Below, piece after piece: positions 35,510 to 45,562 of a stretch of 64,000 bases of DNA (its first letter is position 1; every line of letters starts with the position of its first letter). Position numbers and translations under genes: made by a program. Location: positions 992,001-1,056,000 of the forward strand of contig NZ_CP168219.1 in assembly GCF_041714655.1 (NCBI RefSeq), in the 5' to 3' direction. The stretch is from Pseudoroseicyclus_A sp041714655. Lineage in GTDB: Bacteria > Pseudomonadota > Alphaproteobacteria > Rhodobacterales > Rhodobacteraceae. The notes below the pieces were generated by a model. The model saw only the letters and a program-made list of their open reading frames with translations, was not told the DNA's origin and searched no databases.

Positions 35510-36688
35510 TCAGAGCGCCGCCCGCAATTCGTCGATGATGTCGGTGGCCCGGGTGTCGCCCGCGCCCTCCATCCAGTTGGTGACAAAAGCAAAGCCGATG
35601 CCGGCCTCGGGGTCGGCGAAGGCGCATTGCCCGCCGGCGCCGTCATGGCCGAAGCTCTTGGGCCCAAGGTAGCGGCGCGCCTCGCTGTCGAGCTGCACGC
35701 CCATGCCCCAGGCCGCGAAGGGGCCGGGCCCCTCGAATACATGCGGCCCGGCGGATTGCAGCTCGGTCATCCGTGCGGCCGTCTGGGGCGAGATGAGGCG
35801 GACGCCGTCCGTCTCCGCCACGCTGGCCGACCAGATGCGGGCGAGCGCCTCGGCGGAGGCGATGGCCCCGGCGCCAGGGATCACGGCGCGCTGCAGGACG
35901 GGGGCGTTCCAGCCGCCGTCCTCCGTCACCAGATCGGCGGGCAGGGCGGCCCCGAAGGTCATGGCCCTGTAGGGCCAGTAGGGCGCCTCGACGCTGTCCT
36001 TCTTCGCCTCCTCGACCCAGGCGGCCGTGAGGCCGGGGTGCACGCGAACATGGGCGAGCCGGTCGCGGCGCTCGTCGGGCAGTCCGAACCAGATGTCGGC
36101 ACCGAGCGGCGCGGCGATGCGCCGGGCGAAGGCCTCGGCCGGGGGCAGAAGGGCGGCGCGGCGGGCGATCTCGCCCGTCAACCAGCCATGCGTGATCGCG
36201 TGATAGGCATGGCCCGTGCCCGGCTCCCAGAGCGGCGCCTGCGCGGCGAGGCGGGCGACCATGCCGTCGAAATCGGCGATCTCCTCGGGGGAGGTCAGCC
36301 AGTCGCGCACGGCAGACAGGCCGGCGCGGTGGGCAATGGCCTCGGCCACGGTCGTGGCGCCCTTGCCCTCGGCAGCGAACTCCGGCCAAAGCGCCGCGAC
36401 GGGCGTGTCGTAATCGAGCCGGCCTTCTTCGACGAGCCCGGCGAGCAGCAGCGACATCATGCCCTTGGAGCAGGAAAACACCGGCGTCAGCGTGCCCGGG
36501 GCCCAGCGGCGCCCGGTGCGGGCGTCGGCGACGCCGCCATGGAGCGACACGACCTGCCGCCCGCCCTGATAGATCACGAGGCTCGCGCCCATCTCGGACC
36601 GGCCCGCGAAGCCCGCGCGGAAAACCTCCGCGACCTTGTCGAAGCCGGTGGCGGACCGGCCGACGAAGCTGAGGGCGTCGGCCTTCAT
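35510..36688 (-). CDS. Serine hydrolase of the beta-lactamase/class C family
   Basis: A 392-aa penicillin-binding-protein-like hydrolase. The nucleophile motif S-x-x-K is FSCSKGMMSLLLAGL (about residue 80). The Tyr-containing motif is YHAITHGWLTGEI, and the third motif region GHDGAGGQCAFADPEAG has H-x-G. This group includes esterases and D-aminopeptidases more often than true beta-lactamases. No signal peptide is seen. It is the first gene of the sugar-importer operon, which suggests that it de-esterifies or trims an imported conjugate. The ATG at 36688 is preferred over 36799, which would cover the promoter and operators. Confidence 0.85.
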   Translation of the reverse strand: MKADALSFVGRSATGFDKVAEVFRAGFAGRSEMGASLVIYQGGRQVVSLHGGVADARTGRRWAPGTLTPVFSCSKGMMSLLLAGLVEEGRLDYDTPVAALWPEFAAEGKGATTVAEAIAHRAGLSAVRDWLTSPEEIADFDGMVARLAAQAPLWEPGTGHAYHAITHGWLTGEIARRAALLPPAEAFARRIAAPLGADIWFGLPDERRDRLAHVRVHPGLTAAWVEEAKKDSVEAPYWPYRAMTFGAALPADLVTEDGGWNAPVLQRAVIPGAGAIASAEALARIWSASVAETDGVRLISPQTAARMTELQSAGPHVFEGPGPFAAWGMGVQLDSEARRYLGPKSFGHDGAGGQCAFADPEAGIGFAFVTNWMEGAGDTRATDIIDELRAAL

Positions 36689-36765
36689 GCGCCGGGGCCT
36701 TCGGTCAAACGCCTGCTGGCGAGCCGTCTGGGCATATCGTGGGTCCTCCGCGTCCTCCGTCTTGC

Positions 36766-36824
36766 TAAAACGATTTATCAATTTGGCAACGGATGACAAT
36801 CCCCTTAGTAAACCGATTGATCAA
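36766..36824. promoter_or_regulatory. Two direct-repeat operators in the lacI/importer divergent promoter
   Basis: Site 1 (36766-36781) reads TAAAACGATTTATCAA and site 2 (36809-36824) TAAACCGATTGATCAA, identical at 14 of 16 positions and 43 bp apart (about four helical turns). Each has the central CG and AT-rich arms of LacI-family operators. They lie between the serine-hydrolase start (36688) and the lacI-like start (36843). A minus-strand TTGTCA at 36794-36799, 16 nt from TAAATC at 36772-36777, is a candidate promoter whose -10 overlaps site 1. Repression by the adjacent LacI protein, possibly with looping, is inferred. Confidence 0.7.
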
Positions 36825-36842
36825 AGACGGGGTGAGGGCGGG

Positions 36843-37862
36843 ATGGCCAAGGGGCGGACGACAATGGCGGATGTGGCGCGGCGCGCCGGCGTCTCTTCGG
36901 CCACCGTCTCGATGATTCTCTCGGGGCGGCCCGACACCCGTTTTTCGCAGGAAACCCATGCCCGTGTCCATCAGGCAGCCGCCGAGCTGAGCTATCGCCC
37001 GAACGCCGCCGCGCGGGCGCTGCGGACCGACCGCAGCCATGCGCTCGCCTTCATCTCCGATCACGTCGCGACGACGCGCTTCGCCAACGGCCTCATCCGC
37101 GGCGCCCTCAAGGGCTCGGCCCGCGCCGGGCAGATGCTGATGGTGATGGAGACGGGCGGTGTGCCCGAGCGCGAGGCGCTCGCCATCGATTCGGCGCTCG
37201 ACCGGCAGATCGACGGCATCATCTTCGCCTCCATGCGCGCCCGCGAGATCACGCTGCCCAAGACGCCGCCGGCTATCCCGATGGTCGTGCTGAACGGCAC
37301 CTCCAGCCAGTGCCCGAGCTGGGTGCTGCCCGATGAGGAGGGTGGCGGCCGCGAGGCGGTGCGGCTGCTCGCCGAGGCCGGCGTGGCCGGGGAGGTGGCG
37401 CTGATCGGCATCAACGAGGAGGAGGAGCGCGGCCTCTTCCGCTCGCTGCCGATCCAGCGGCGGCTGGCGGGGATAAGGGCCGGGATGGCCGAGCGCGGGC
37501 TCGCCTTCGCGCATGAGGTCTCGATCTGGGAATGGGAGCCGGCGCGGGGCTTTGAGGCGGTGGCGGCGCTGCTGGCCTCGGGCGACCGGCCCTCGGCGCT
37601 TCTTTGCCTCAACGACCGGCTGGCCTTCGGCGCCTATCAGGCCTGCGCGGAGGCGGGGGTGAGGGTGCCGGAGGATCTCTCCATCGTCTCCTTCGACAAT
37701 GACGAGCTCGCCGCCTACCTGCGCCCCGGCCTCACGACGATCGCGCTGCCGCACGACCGGATGGGCGAGCTGGCGGTGGACCGGGTGCTGGCGCAGAGCC
37801 AGGGCGAAGAGCTGGTGCCGATGCCGGCCGTGGTGCGGGGCTCGATCCGCGGCGCGGGTTAG
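36843..37862 (+). CDS. LacI-family transcriptional regulator
   Basis: A 339-aa LacI/GalR-type repressor. The N-terminal HTH and hinge read TTMADVARRAGVSSATVSMI then LSYRPNAAARALRT. A periplasmic-binding-protein-like effector domain follows (ALAFISDHVATTRFANGLI to the C-terminal PAVVRGSIRG). It is divergent from the carbohydrate importer operon and probably represses it and itself through the two 16-bp sites upstream. The ATG at 36843 is preceded by GAGGGCGGG. An in-frame ATG at 36636 lies inside the serine-hydrolase gene and is rejected. Confidence 0.93.
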   Translation: MAKGRTTMADVARRAGVSSATVSMILSGRPDTRFSQETHARVHQAAAELSYRPNAAARALRTDRSHALAFISDHVATTRFANGLIRGALKGSARAGQMLMVMETGGVPEREALAIDSALDRQIDGIIFASMRAREITLPKTPPAIPMVVLNGTSSQCPSWVLPDEEGGGREAVRLLAEAGVAGEVALIGINEEEERGLFRSLPIQRRLAGIRAGMAERGLAFAHEVSIWEWEPARGFEAVAALLASGDRPSALLCLNDRLAFGAYQACAEAGVRVPEDLSIVSFDNDELAAYLRPGLTTIALPHDRMGELAVDRVLAQSQGEELVPMPAVVRGSIRGAG

Positions 37863-37952
37863 GGGGTTCACCCTTTGGTGGCTTGGCGGGCCCCCGGAGG
37901 TCCCACTATTTCGCAACGCCCGAGCGTCGTCCCCGCCCGATGCGCGCCGAAG

Positions 37953-38096
37953 GCGCAGGGCGAGCGCCGGCCCGTCCCGCGGGCTGGCGCTCTGGTTGGG
38001 CTGGGCGCAGCGGTCGGGCGGGGAAGCGGCCTGCACCATAAAGCGCGCCGCTCCACTGTCGGAGCGCCACCCCCCGGGCCGGCGCTCGCCCTGCGC
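37953..38096. repeat. Long inverted repeat with 22-bp perfect arms
   Basis: The left arm 37953-37974 (starts GCGCAGGGCGAGCGCC) and right arm 38075-38096 (ends GGCGCTCGCCCTGCGC) are perfect reverse complements over 22 bp, separated by 100 nt. A third, near-matching segment CGGGCTGGCGCTC at about 37980-37992 can pair with part of the left arm (12 of 13), so two alternative hairpins are possible. This is seen directly; its function is unknown. Confidence 0.75.
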
Positions 38097-38125
38097 GGCG
38101 ACGGTGCTCCCGGTTGAAAGGGGGC

Positions 38126-38144
38126 GGTGGGTTGCAAACCCACC
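38126..38144. repeat. Short extragenic palindrome
   Basis: GGTGGGTT-GCA-AACCCACC, a perfect 8-bp stem with a 3-nt loop, followed by CTACGG. Its shape is that of REP-like extragenic palindromes. It may assist termination downstream of the LacI gene. Confidence 0.5.
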
Positions 38145-38200
38145 CTACGGAAAGCTCGGCTAGGTGGGCCACCTCCCTTAGCGCGCCCGAGATGGCCCCC

Positions 38201-39556
38201 TCAGGCCTTGGCCCTGAGCCCCGCCACCGCCTCGCGATAGGCGGCCGTGATGCCCTCGCGGCCGACATGCCGTCCGCCGGTCACGATATGCCGCCCGGCC
38301 GACCAGAGGTCGGCCACCATGTCGGTGCCGCCGGCGAAGATGAAGCTGTCGAGCACCGTGTCGCCCGAGAGCCCCTGCAGATCGGGGTGGCGCATGTCGA
38401 GCGCCAAAAGGTCCGCCGTCGCGCCCACCCTGAGGCCGCTCTCGCCTCGGCCCGCCGCCCGCGCCCCGCCCGCCACCGCCGCCTCGAAGAGCCGCCGGCC
38501 GGTGGAGCGCTCCGCCGTCGCCAGCGCGGCGCGGGAGCGGTCGCGGAGCCGCTGCGAGGTCTCGAGCTGCCGCAGCTCCTCGGCCAGCGAGATGCGGATG
38601 TTGCTGTCAGAGCCGATGGCCAGCGCCCCGCCGGCGCCGAGCCAGCGGACGCCGTCGAAGATCCCGTCGCCGAGGCTCGCCTCGGTCAGCGGGCAGAGCC
38701 CGGCGACGGCGCCGGTCTGCGCCAGCGCCTCCGTTTCTTCGGGGGTCATCTGCGTGCAGTGGATCAGGCACCAGTCGGGCGAGAGGGGCAGGTTCTCCAG
38801 CGCCCAGCCCACCGGGCGGGCGCCGAGGGCGGCCTCCACCTCCTCCACCTCCGCCACCTGCTCCGCCAGATGCATGTGGACGGGGCCGGAGGAGAGCGCC
38901 GCCAGCGGCGCCAGATCCTCCGCCGCCACCGCGCGGAGCGAATGGAGCGCCACGCCGAGCCGCGCGTCCTCCGGCAGCGGCCCGAGCGCCGCTCCGGCCC
39001 CCTCGTGGAGCCGCGCGAAGCGCTCGGCATCGTTGCCGAAGCGCCGCTGGCCCGGCGCCAGCGCGCGCCGGTCGAGCCCGCCGAACTGATAGGCGACGGG
39101 CAGCAGCGTCAGCCCCAGCCCCGAGGTCGCGGCGGCGGCGGCGACGCGGGCGGAGGTCTCGGCGAGGTCGTCATAGGGCGCGCCGTCGGGGCGGTGGTGG
39201 AGGTAGTGGAACTCCACAGAGGCGCCGAAGCCGGCTTCCGCCATCTCCATCTGCACGAAGGCGGTGATGGCCTCGATCTGCTCCGGCGTGATCGCCTCGA
39301 GAAAGCGGAACATCAGCCGCCGCCATGTCCAGAAACTGTCGGCCGGGTCGGGTCCGCGCCGCTCCGTCAGCCCGGCCATGGCGCGCTGGAAGGCGTGGGA
39401 ATGGGCATTGGCCGGGGCGGGGAGGAGCATCGCGTGGCGCGGCCCGAGCGGCGGCGCGCCGGGCGTCACCTCGGTGATCCGCCCCGCCTCGACGCCGATC
39501 GCCACGTCCTTCGCCCAGCCGTCCGGCAGGAGAGCCTCTTCCGCCCAGAGCCGCAT
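38201..39556 (-). CDS. hutF: Formimidoylglutamate deiminase HutF
   Basis: A 451-aa amidohydrolase-superfamily enzyme that converts N-formimino-L-glutamate to N-formyl-L-glutamate and ammonia. The metal-binding HxH is in LPAPANAHSHAFQRAMAGLTERRG. Later ligands appear in HMHLAEQVAEVEEV, LIHCTQMTPEE and GSDSNIRISLAEELR. These match HutF and distinguish it from HutI. A GGGGAG ribosome-binding site precedes the ATG at 39556. It is divergent from hutI across a 72-nt promoter region with a HutC-type operator. With HutG it gives the five-step formylglutamate route to glutamate and formate. Confidence 0.94.
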   Translation of the reverse strand: MRLWAEEALLPDGWAKDVAIGVEAGRITEVTPGAPPLGPRHAMLLPAPANAHSHAFQRAMAGLTERRGPDPADSFWTWRRLMFRFLEAITPEQIEAITAFVQMEMAEAGFGASVEFHYLHHRPDGAPYDDLAETSARVAAAAATSGLGLTLLPVAYQFGGLDRRALAPGQRRFGNDAERFARLHEGAGAALGPLPEDARLGVALHSLRAVAAEDLAPLAALSSGPVHMHLAEQVAEVEEVEAALGARPVGWALENLPLSPDWCLIHCTQMTPEETEALAQTGAVAGLCPLTEASLGDGIFDGVRWLGAGGALAIGSDSNIRISLAEELRQLETSQRLRDRSRAALATAERSTGRRLFEAAVAGGARAAGRGESGLRVGATADLLALDMRHPDLQGLSGDTVLDSFIFAGGTDMVADLWSAGRHIVTGGRHVGREGITAAYREAVAGLRAKA

Positions 39557-39579
39557 GGTGATCTCCCCGTTGACAGGAA

Positions 39580-39593
39580 TATGTGCATACATA
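39580..39593. promoter_or_regulatory. HutC operator candidate in the hutF/hutI divergent promoter
   Basis: TATGTGCATACATA contains the dyad TATGT-GCAT-ACATA. GntR/HutC-family operators are built on GT-N4-AC cores of this kind. It is the only such site in the 72-nt gap between the divergent hutF and hutI starts, and a HutC-like repressor is encoded at the end of the locus (44797). Confidence 0.7.
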
Positions 39594-39628
39594 ATCATCG
39601 AAGCCATCCGCCGATCAAGGGGGCCTTG

Positions 39629-40813
39629 ATGCTCTACACGAACGCCCGCCTCGCCACCTTTGCCGCCCCCGGGCGCTACGGGCTGATCGAGCGGGGCGCG
39701 CTTTTGGTGGAGGAGGGGCGCATCGTCTGGGTCGGGCCGATGGACGAGGCGCCGGGCGGCCCGGCGGAGGACCTCGGCGGCCGGCTGGTGACGCCGGGCC
39801 TCATCGACTGCCACACGCATCTGGTCTTCGGCGGCCACCGCGCCGGCGAGTTCGAGATGCGGCTCGAGGGCGCGAGCTACGAAGAGGTCGCCCGCGCCGG
39901 CGGCGGCATCCTCTCGACGGTGCGCGCCACGCGGGCAGCGTCCGAGGCGGAGCTGCTGGCCGGGGCGCTGACCCGGGCCGACGCGCTGATCGCCGAGGGC
40001 GTGACGACGCTGGAGGTGAAATCCGGCTACGGGCTGGAGGCGGAGACGGAGCTGCGGATGCTCCGGGTCGCCCGCGCGATCGGCCGGCAGCGGCCGGTGA
40101 CGGTCAAGACCTCCTACCTCGCCGCCCATGCCCTGCCGCCGGAATTCGCCGGCCGGGCAGGGGATTACATCGCGGAGGTGGTGATCCCGACCATGGAGGC
40201 GGGCCACGCCGAGGGGCTGATCGACGCCGTCGACGGCTTCTGCGAGGGCATCGCCTTCAGCCCCGAGGAGATCGCCCGCGTCTTCGACGCCGCCCGCGCG
40301 CTGGGCCTGCCGGTCAAGCTCCATGCCGAGCAGCTCAGCCATCTCGGCGGCGCTGCGCTGGCGGCCCGCTACGGGGCGCTCTCGGCCGACCACCTCGAAT
40401 ATGCCAGCGCCGAGGACGCCGCCGCCATGGCCGCCTCCGGCACCGTCGCCGTTCTCCTCCCCGGCGCCTTCTACACGCTCCGCGAGACCCAGGCGCCGCC
40501 CGTCCAGGCCTTCCGCGACGCCGGCGTGCCGATGGCGCTCGCCACCGACTGCAACCCGGGCTCCTCGCCGCTCGCCTCGCTGCTCCTCGCGCTCAACATG
40601 GGCTGCACGCTCTTCCGCCTGACGCCGGAGGAGGCGCTGGCCGGCGTCACCATCCACGCCGCCCGCGCGCTCGGCCTCACTGACCGCGGCACGCTCGCCG
40701 CCGGACAGCGCGCCGACTTCGCCATCTGGGATATAGAGACCCCCGCCGAGCTCGCCTATCGCATCGGCTGGAACCCGCTCCACGCCCGCATCCACGGAGG
40801 CCTCCCTTGCTAA
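39629..40813 (+). CDS. hutI: Imidazolonepropionase HutI
   Basis: A 394-aa amidohydrolase that hydrolyses imidazolone-5-propionate to N-formimino-L-glutamate. The metal site starts GLIDCHTHLVFGGHRAGEF. Further landmarks are GGGILSTVRATRAAS, KSGYGLEAETELRMLRV, VKLHAEQLSHLGG and LATDCNPGSSPLASLLLAL. The ATG follows an AAGGGGG site. It overlaps hutH by 7 nt. First gene of hutIHGUC. Confidence 0.95.
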   Translation: MLYTNARLATFAAPGRYGLIERGALLVEEGRIVWVGPMDEAPGGPAEDLGGRLVTPGLIDCHTHLVFGGHRAGEFEMRLEGASYEEVARAGGGILSTVRATRAASEAELLAGALTRADALIAEGVTTLEVKSGYGLEAETELRMLRVARAIGRQRPVTVKTSYLAAHALPPEFAGRAGDYIAEVVIPTMEAGHAEGLIDAVDGFCEGIAFSPEEIARVFDAARALGLPVKLHAEQLSHLGGAALAARYGALSADHLEYASAEDAAAMAASGTVAVLLPGAFYTLRETQAPPVQAFRDAGVPMALATDCNPGSSPLASLLLALNMGCTLFRLTPEEALAGVTIHAARALGLTDRGTLAAGQRADFAIWDIETPAELAYRIGWNPLHARIHGGLPC

Positions 40814-42330
40814 CCCTCACCCCCGGCGCCACGCCGCTCGCCACGCTCCGCGCCATCTGGGAAGGCGCGCCGGCCCGGCTCGACCCGGCGGCCCGGGGGC
40901 CGGTGGAGGCGGCGGCGCGCATGGTAGCCGAGGCGGCGGCGGGAGAGGCGGCGATCTATGGCGTCAACACCGGCTTCGGCAAGCTCGCCTCGGTGCGGAT
41001 CGCGCCCGGGGACACGGCGCAGCTCCAGCGCAACCTGATCCTCTCGCATTGCTGCGGCGTGGGCGCGGCCCTCGACGCGGCCACGACCCGGCTGATGATG
41101 GCGCTGAAGCTCCTCTCCCTCGGCCGGGGCGCCTCGGGCGTGGCCTGGGAAACGGCCGCCCAGATCGAGGCGATGCTGGCGGCGGATGTGCTGCCGGTGG
41201 TCCCCGAGCAGGGCTCCGTCGGCGCCTCGGGAGACCTCGCGCCGCTCGCCCATCTCGCCGCCGCGATGATGGGGGAGGGGGAGGCGTTGTTTGGCGGGGC
41301 GCGCCTGCCCGCCGGCGAGGCGCTGGCGCGCGCCGGCCTCGCCACCATCGCCCTCGGCCCCAAGGAGGGGCTCGCCCTCATCAACGGCACGCAATTCTCC
41401 ACCGCCGCCGCGCTCGCCGCGCTCTGGGGCGCGTGGGACAACCTCAAGGCCGCCGTGGTCACCGGCGCGCTCTCGACCGATGCCGTCATGGGCTCCACCG
41501 CGCCGCTCCTCGCCGGGATCCATGCGCTGCGCGGCCATGCCGGCCAGATTGCCTTCGCCGCCGCCCAGCGGACGCTGATGGAGGGGTCCGAGATCCGCGA
41601 GAGCCACCGCGAGGGCGACAGCCGCGTGCAGGACCCCTATTGCATCCGCTGCCAGCCTCAGGTGATGGGCGCGGCCATGGACCTTTTGTCCTTTGCCGCC
41701 GGTACTTTGGAGGTCGAAGCGAATGCAGTGACCGACAACCCGCTGGTGCTGGTGGAGGAGGGGCGCATCGTCTCAGGCGGCAATTTCCATGCCGAACCGG
41801 TGGCCTTCGCCGCCGACCAGATCGCTCTGGCCATCGCCGAGATGGGCTCCATCGCCCAGCGGCGCATCGCGGTGATGGTGGACCCCACGCTCTCCTTCGA
41901 CCTGCCGCCGTTCCTGACGCCCGACCCGGGCCTGAACTCCGGCCTGATGATCGCCGAGGTGACGAGCGCCGCCTTGATGAGCGAAAACAAGCACCTGGCG
42001 ACGCCCTGCTCGACGGATTCCACCCCCACCTCCGCCAATCAGGAGGATCATGTGAGCATGGCCGCCCATGCCGCGCGGCGCCTCGCGCGGATGAACGCCA
42101 ACCTCTCCATGATCCTCGGCATCGAGGCGCTGGCGGCCGTGCAGGGCATCGGCTTCCGGGCGCCGCTCCAGACCTCCGCCCCTCTCCAGCGGGTGATCGC
42201 TCGGCTCCGGGAGGATATCCCGGCGTTGGCGGAGGATCGCTACCTCGCGCCGGAGCTGGAGCTGGCGGCGGGGCTGGTGCGTGAGGGGGCGCTCACCAAG
42301 GGGCTCGACCTGCCGGAGCTAAGCCCATGA
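40807..42330 (+). CDS. hutH: Histidine ammonia-lyase HutH
   Basis: A 507-aa histidase converting L-histidine to urocanate and ammonia, the first pathway step. The Ala-Ser-Gly that cyclises to the MIO cofactor is in GSVGASGDLAPLAHL. Family motifs YGVNTGFGKLAS and QDPYCIRCQPQVMGA are intact. The start is a TTG at 40807, preceded at 6 nt by GGAGG (40796-40800); no ATG/GTG upstream gives a family-like N-terminus, and LTLTPGATPLATLRAIW aligns with other HutH starts. It overlaps hutI by 7 nt and hutG by 4 nt. Confidence 0.95.
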   Translation: MLTLTPGATPLATLRAIWEGAPARLDPAARGPVEAAARMVAEAAAGEAAIYGVNTGFGKLASVRIAPGDTAQLQRNLILSHCCGVGAALDAATTRLMMALKLLSLGRGASGVAWETAAQIEAMLAADVLPVVPEQGSVGASGDLAPLAHLAAAMMGEGEALFGGARLPAGEALARAGLATIALGPKEGLALINGTQFSTAAALAALWGAWDNLKAAVVTGALSTDAVMGSTAPLLAGIHALRGHAGQIAFAAAQRTLMEGSEIRESHREGDSRVQDPYCIRCQPQVMGAAMDLLSFAAGTLEVEANAVTDNPLVLVEEGRIVSGGNFHAEPVAFAADQIALAIAEMGSIAQRRIAVMVDPTLSFDLPPFLTPDPGLNSGLMIAEVTSAALMSENKHLATPCSTDSTPTSANQEDHVSMAAHAARRLARMNANLSMILGIEALAAVQGIGFRAPLQTSAPLQRVIARLREDIPALAEDRYLAPELELAAGLVREGALTKGLDLPELSP

Positions 42331-43123
42331 CTCCGGTGGAGATTTCCCGCGGCGACGGCCCCGTCGTCCTCGGCCTGCCCCACACCGGCACCTGGCTGCC
42401 GGAGGAGGTCTTCGCCCGCCTGAACGCGAACGGTCAGGCGCTCGCGGATACCGACTGGCACATCCACCGGCTCTACGACGGGCTCCTGCCCGGCGTCACG
42501 ACCGTCCGCGCGACGTTCCACCGCTACCTGATCGACGCCAACCGCGACCCCTCCGGCGCCTCGCTCTATCCGGGCCAGAACACCACCGGCCTCGTCCCCC
42601 TCACCGATTTCGACGGGGAGGAGATCTGGCAGGCCCCGCCCGACGAGGCCGAGATCGCCGCCCGCCGCGCCGCCTATCACACCCCCTACCACGCCGCGAT
42701 CGCCGCCGAGATGGCGCGGGTCAAGGCGCTGCATGCCGTCGCGATCTTGTACGATTGCCATTCGATCAGGGGGGAGATCCCCTTCTTGTTCCGAGGAAAC
42801 TTGCCGGATTTCAACATCGGCACCAACGGCGGCACCACTTGCTCGCCGGAGGTCGAGACCGCCGTCACCGAGCTCTGCGCCGCCGCCCCGGGCTATTCCT
42901 CCATTCTCAACGGCCGCTTCAAGGGCGGCTGGACGACGCGCCACTACGGCCGGCCCGCCGAGGGGCTCCATGCCATCCAGATGGAGCTCGCCCAAAGGAC
43001 CTACCTCGCCGCCGAGGCGCCGCCCTGGACCTATGACGAGGCCAAGGCCGAGACCCTCCGCGCCCATCTCAAGACCATCCTGCAAACCCTTGCGGCGCTT
43101 GCCGAACCTCTGGGAGGCTCCCG

Positions 43124-43127
<4 letters not shown>
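42327..43127 (+). CDS. hutG: N-formylglutamate deformylase HutG
   Basis: A 266-aa N-formylglutamate amidohydrolase, the last pathway step, releasing glutamate and formate. The signature LGLPHTGTWLPEEVF is near the N-terminus. Other motifs are DTDWHIHRLYDGLLPG, RYLIDANRDPSG and YDCHSIRGEIPFLFRG. This is the formylglutamate amidohydrolase family, not the arginase-like HutG, consistent with HutF being present. It overlaps hutH and hutU by 4 nt each. Confidence 0.95.
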
Positions 43128-44796
<1,669 letters not shown>

Positions 44797-44800
<4 letters not shown>

Positions 44801-45489
44801 AGGGCACCTCCTGGCGGGCGGTGCAGGACGAGCTCGTCGCCCGCATAAGTGCCGGCACCTGGCCCCCCGGCGCGCTCCTGCCCGCCGAGGCGGCGCTGGC
44901 GGCGGAGTTCGGCTGCGCCCGCACCACGGTCAACCGCGCCATGCGCGGCCTCGCCGAACGCGGCCTCGTCGACCGCAAGCGCCGCGCCGGCACCCGCGTC
45001 GCCCGCCACCCGCCGGCGCGGGCGACGCTGACCATTCCGGTGATCCGGGCGGAGGTGGAGGGGCAGGGCGCGAGTTGGTCGCACCGGCTCCTCAGCCGCG
45101 CGGCGGCCCCCGCAGCGGAGGAGGTCGCCGCCCGCCTCGGCCTGCCCGAGGGCGCCCCGATGCTGCATCTGACGGCGCTCCATCTCGCCGATGCCGCGCC
45201 ATTCCTCCATGAGGACCGCTGGATCAACCTCGCCGCCCTGCCGGAAGCGGAGGAGGTGGATTTCACCGCCCAAAGCCCCAACGAATGGCTCCTCGCCCAC
45301 GTGCCCTACACGACCGGCGACATTGCGCTGTCGGCCAGCGCCGCCACCGGCGCCACCGCCCGCCACCTCGCTGCCCCCGAGGGCACGCCGCTCTTCACGC
45401 TCGACCGCGCCACATGGAACGGCCCCGCGCCGGTCACGCAGGTCCGACTTTCTTACGCCCCCGGCTACCGCCTGCTCGCCACGCTCTAG
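44797..45489 (+). CDS. hutC: GntR-family histidine-utilisation repressor HutC
   Basis: A 230-aa GntR/HutC-type repressor. The N-terminal winged helix reads GALLPAEAALAAEFGCARTTVNRAMRGLAERGLVDR. A C-terminal UTRA effector domain follows (about residues 85-225, with LHLADAAPFLHEDRWINLAALPE). The GTG start at 44797 overlaps the hutU stop. Its place at the end of the hut operon and the TATGT-N4-ACATA dyad at 39580 support autoregulated control by urocanate, as in known hut systems (inference). Confidence 0.92.
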
Positions 45490-45493
45490 ATCG

Positions 45494-45551
45494 CTTTTCT
45501 CCAAATACCCGCGGGGGGGGGCGCCGTTCGGGCGACGGGTGCAGGGTCCCC
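45494..45551 (+). repeat. Dispersed repeat copy R1
   Basis: Just after hutC: CTTTTCTCCAAATACCCGCG, then a run of G residues, a small CGCC/GGCG hairpin and CAGGGTCCCC. It shares the layout (T)CTCC/GGCC-AAAT-CC-CG-G-run plus hairpin with copies at 56547 and 59837. It is the weakest match of the three. Confidence 0.45.
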
Positions 45552-45562
45552 AATCTCCCGCG

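Larger units (their letters stand above)
37863..38200. other. Gene-free region rich in inverted repeats
   Basis: A 338-nt gap between the LacI gene and the convergent hutF gene. It contains no credible gene; short open frames exist on both strands but have no ribosome-binding sites or recognisable domains. It holds the 22-bp perfect inverted repeat at 37953-38096 and a compact palindrome at 38126-38144, both described separately. It may be the remains of a mobile or extragenic repeat element, and it also serves as the terminator region for both convergent genes. Confidence 0.6.

Noticed and set aside
36689..36799. N-terminal extension of the serine hydrolase to 36799
   Set aside because: It would place coding sequence over the LacI-type operators and promoter; the ATG at 36688 matches the protein's natural beginning.
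37699..38163. Open frames over the gene-free region
   Set aside because: They are generated by the GC-rich inverted repeats; no ribosome-binding site or domain.
39557..39607. Upstream in-frame start for hutF
   Set aside because: The extension would cover the HutC-type operator, and the ATG at 39556 has a good ribosome-binding site.
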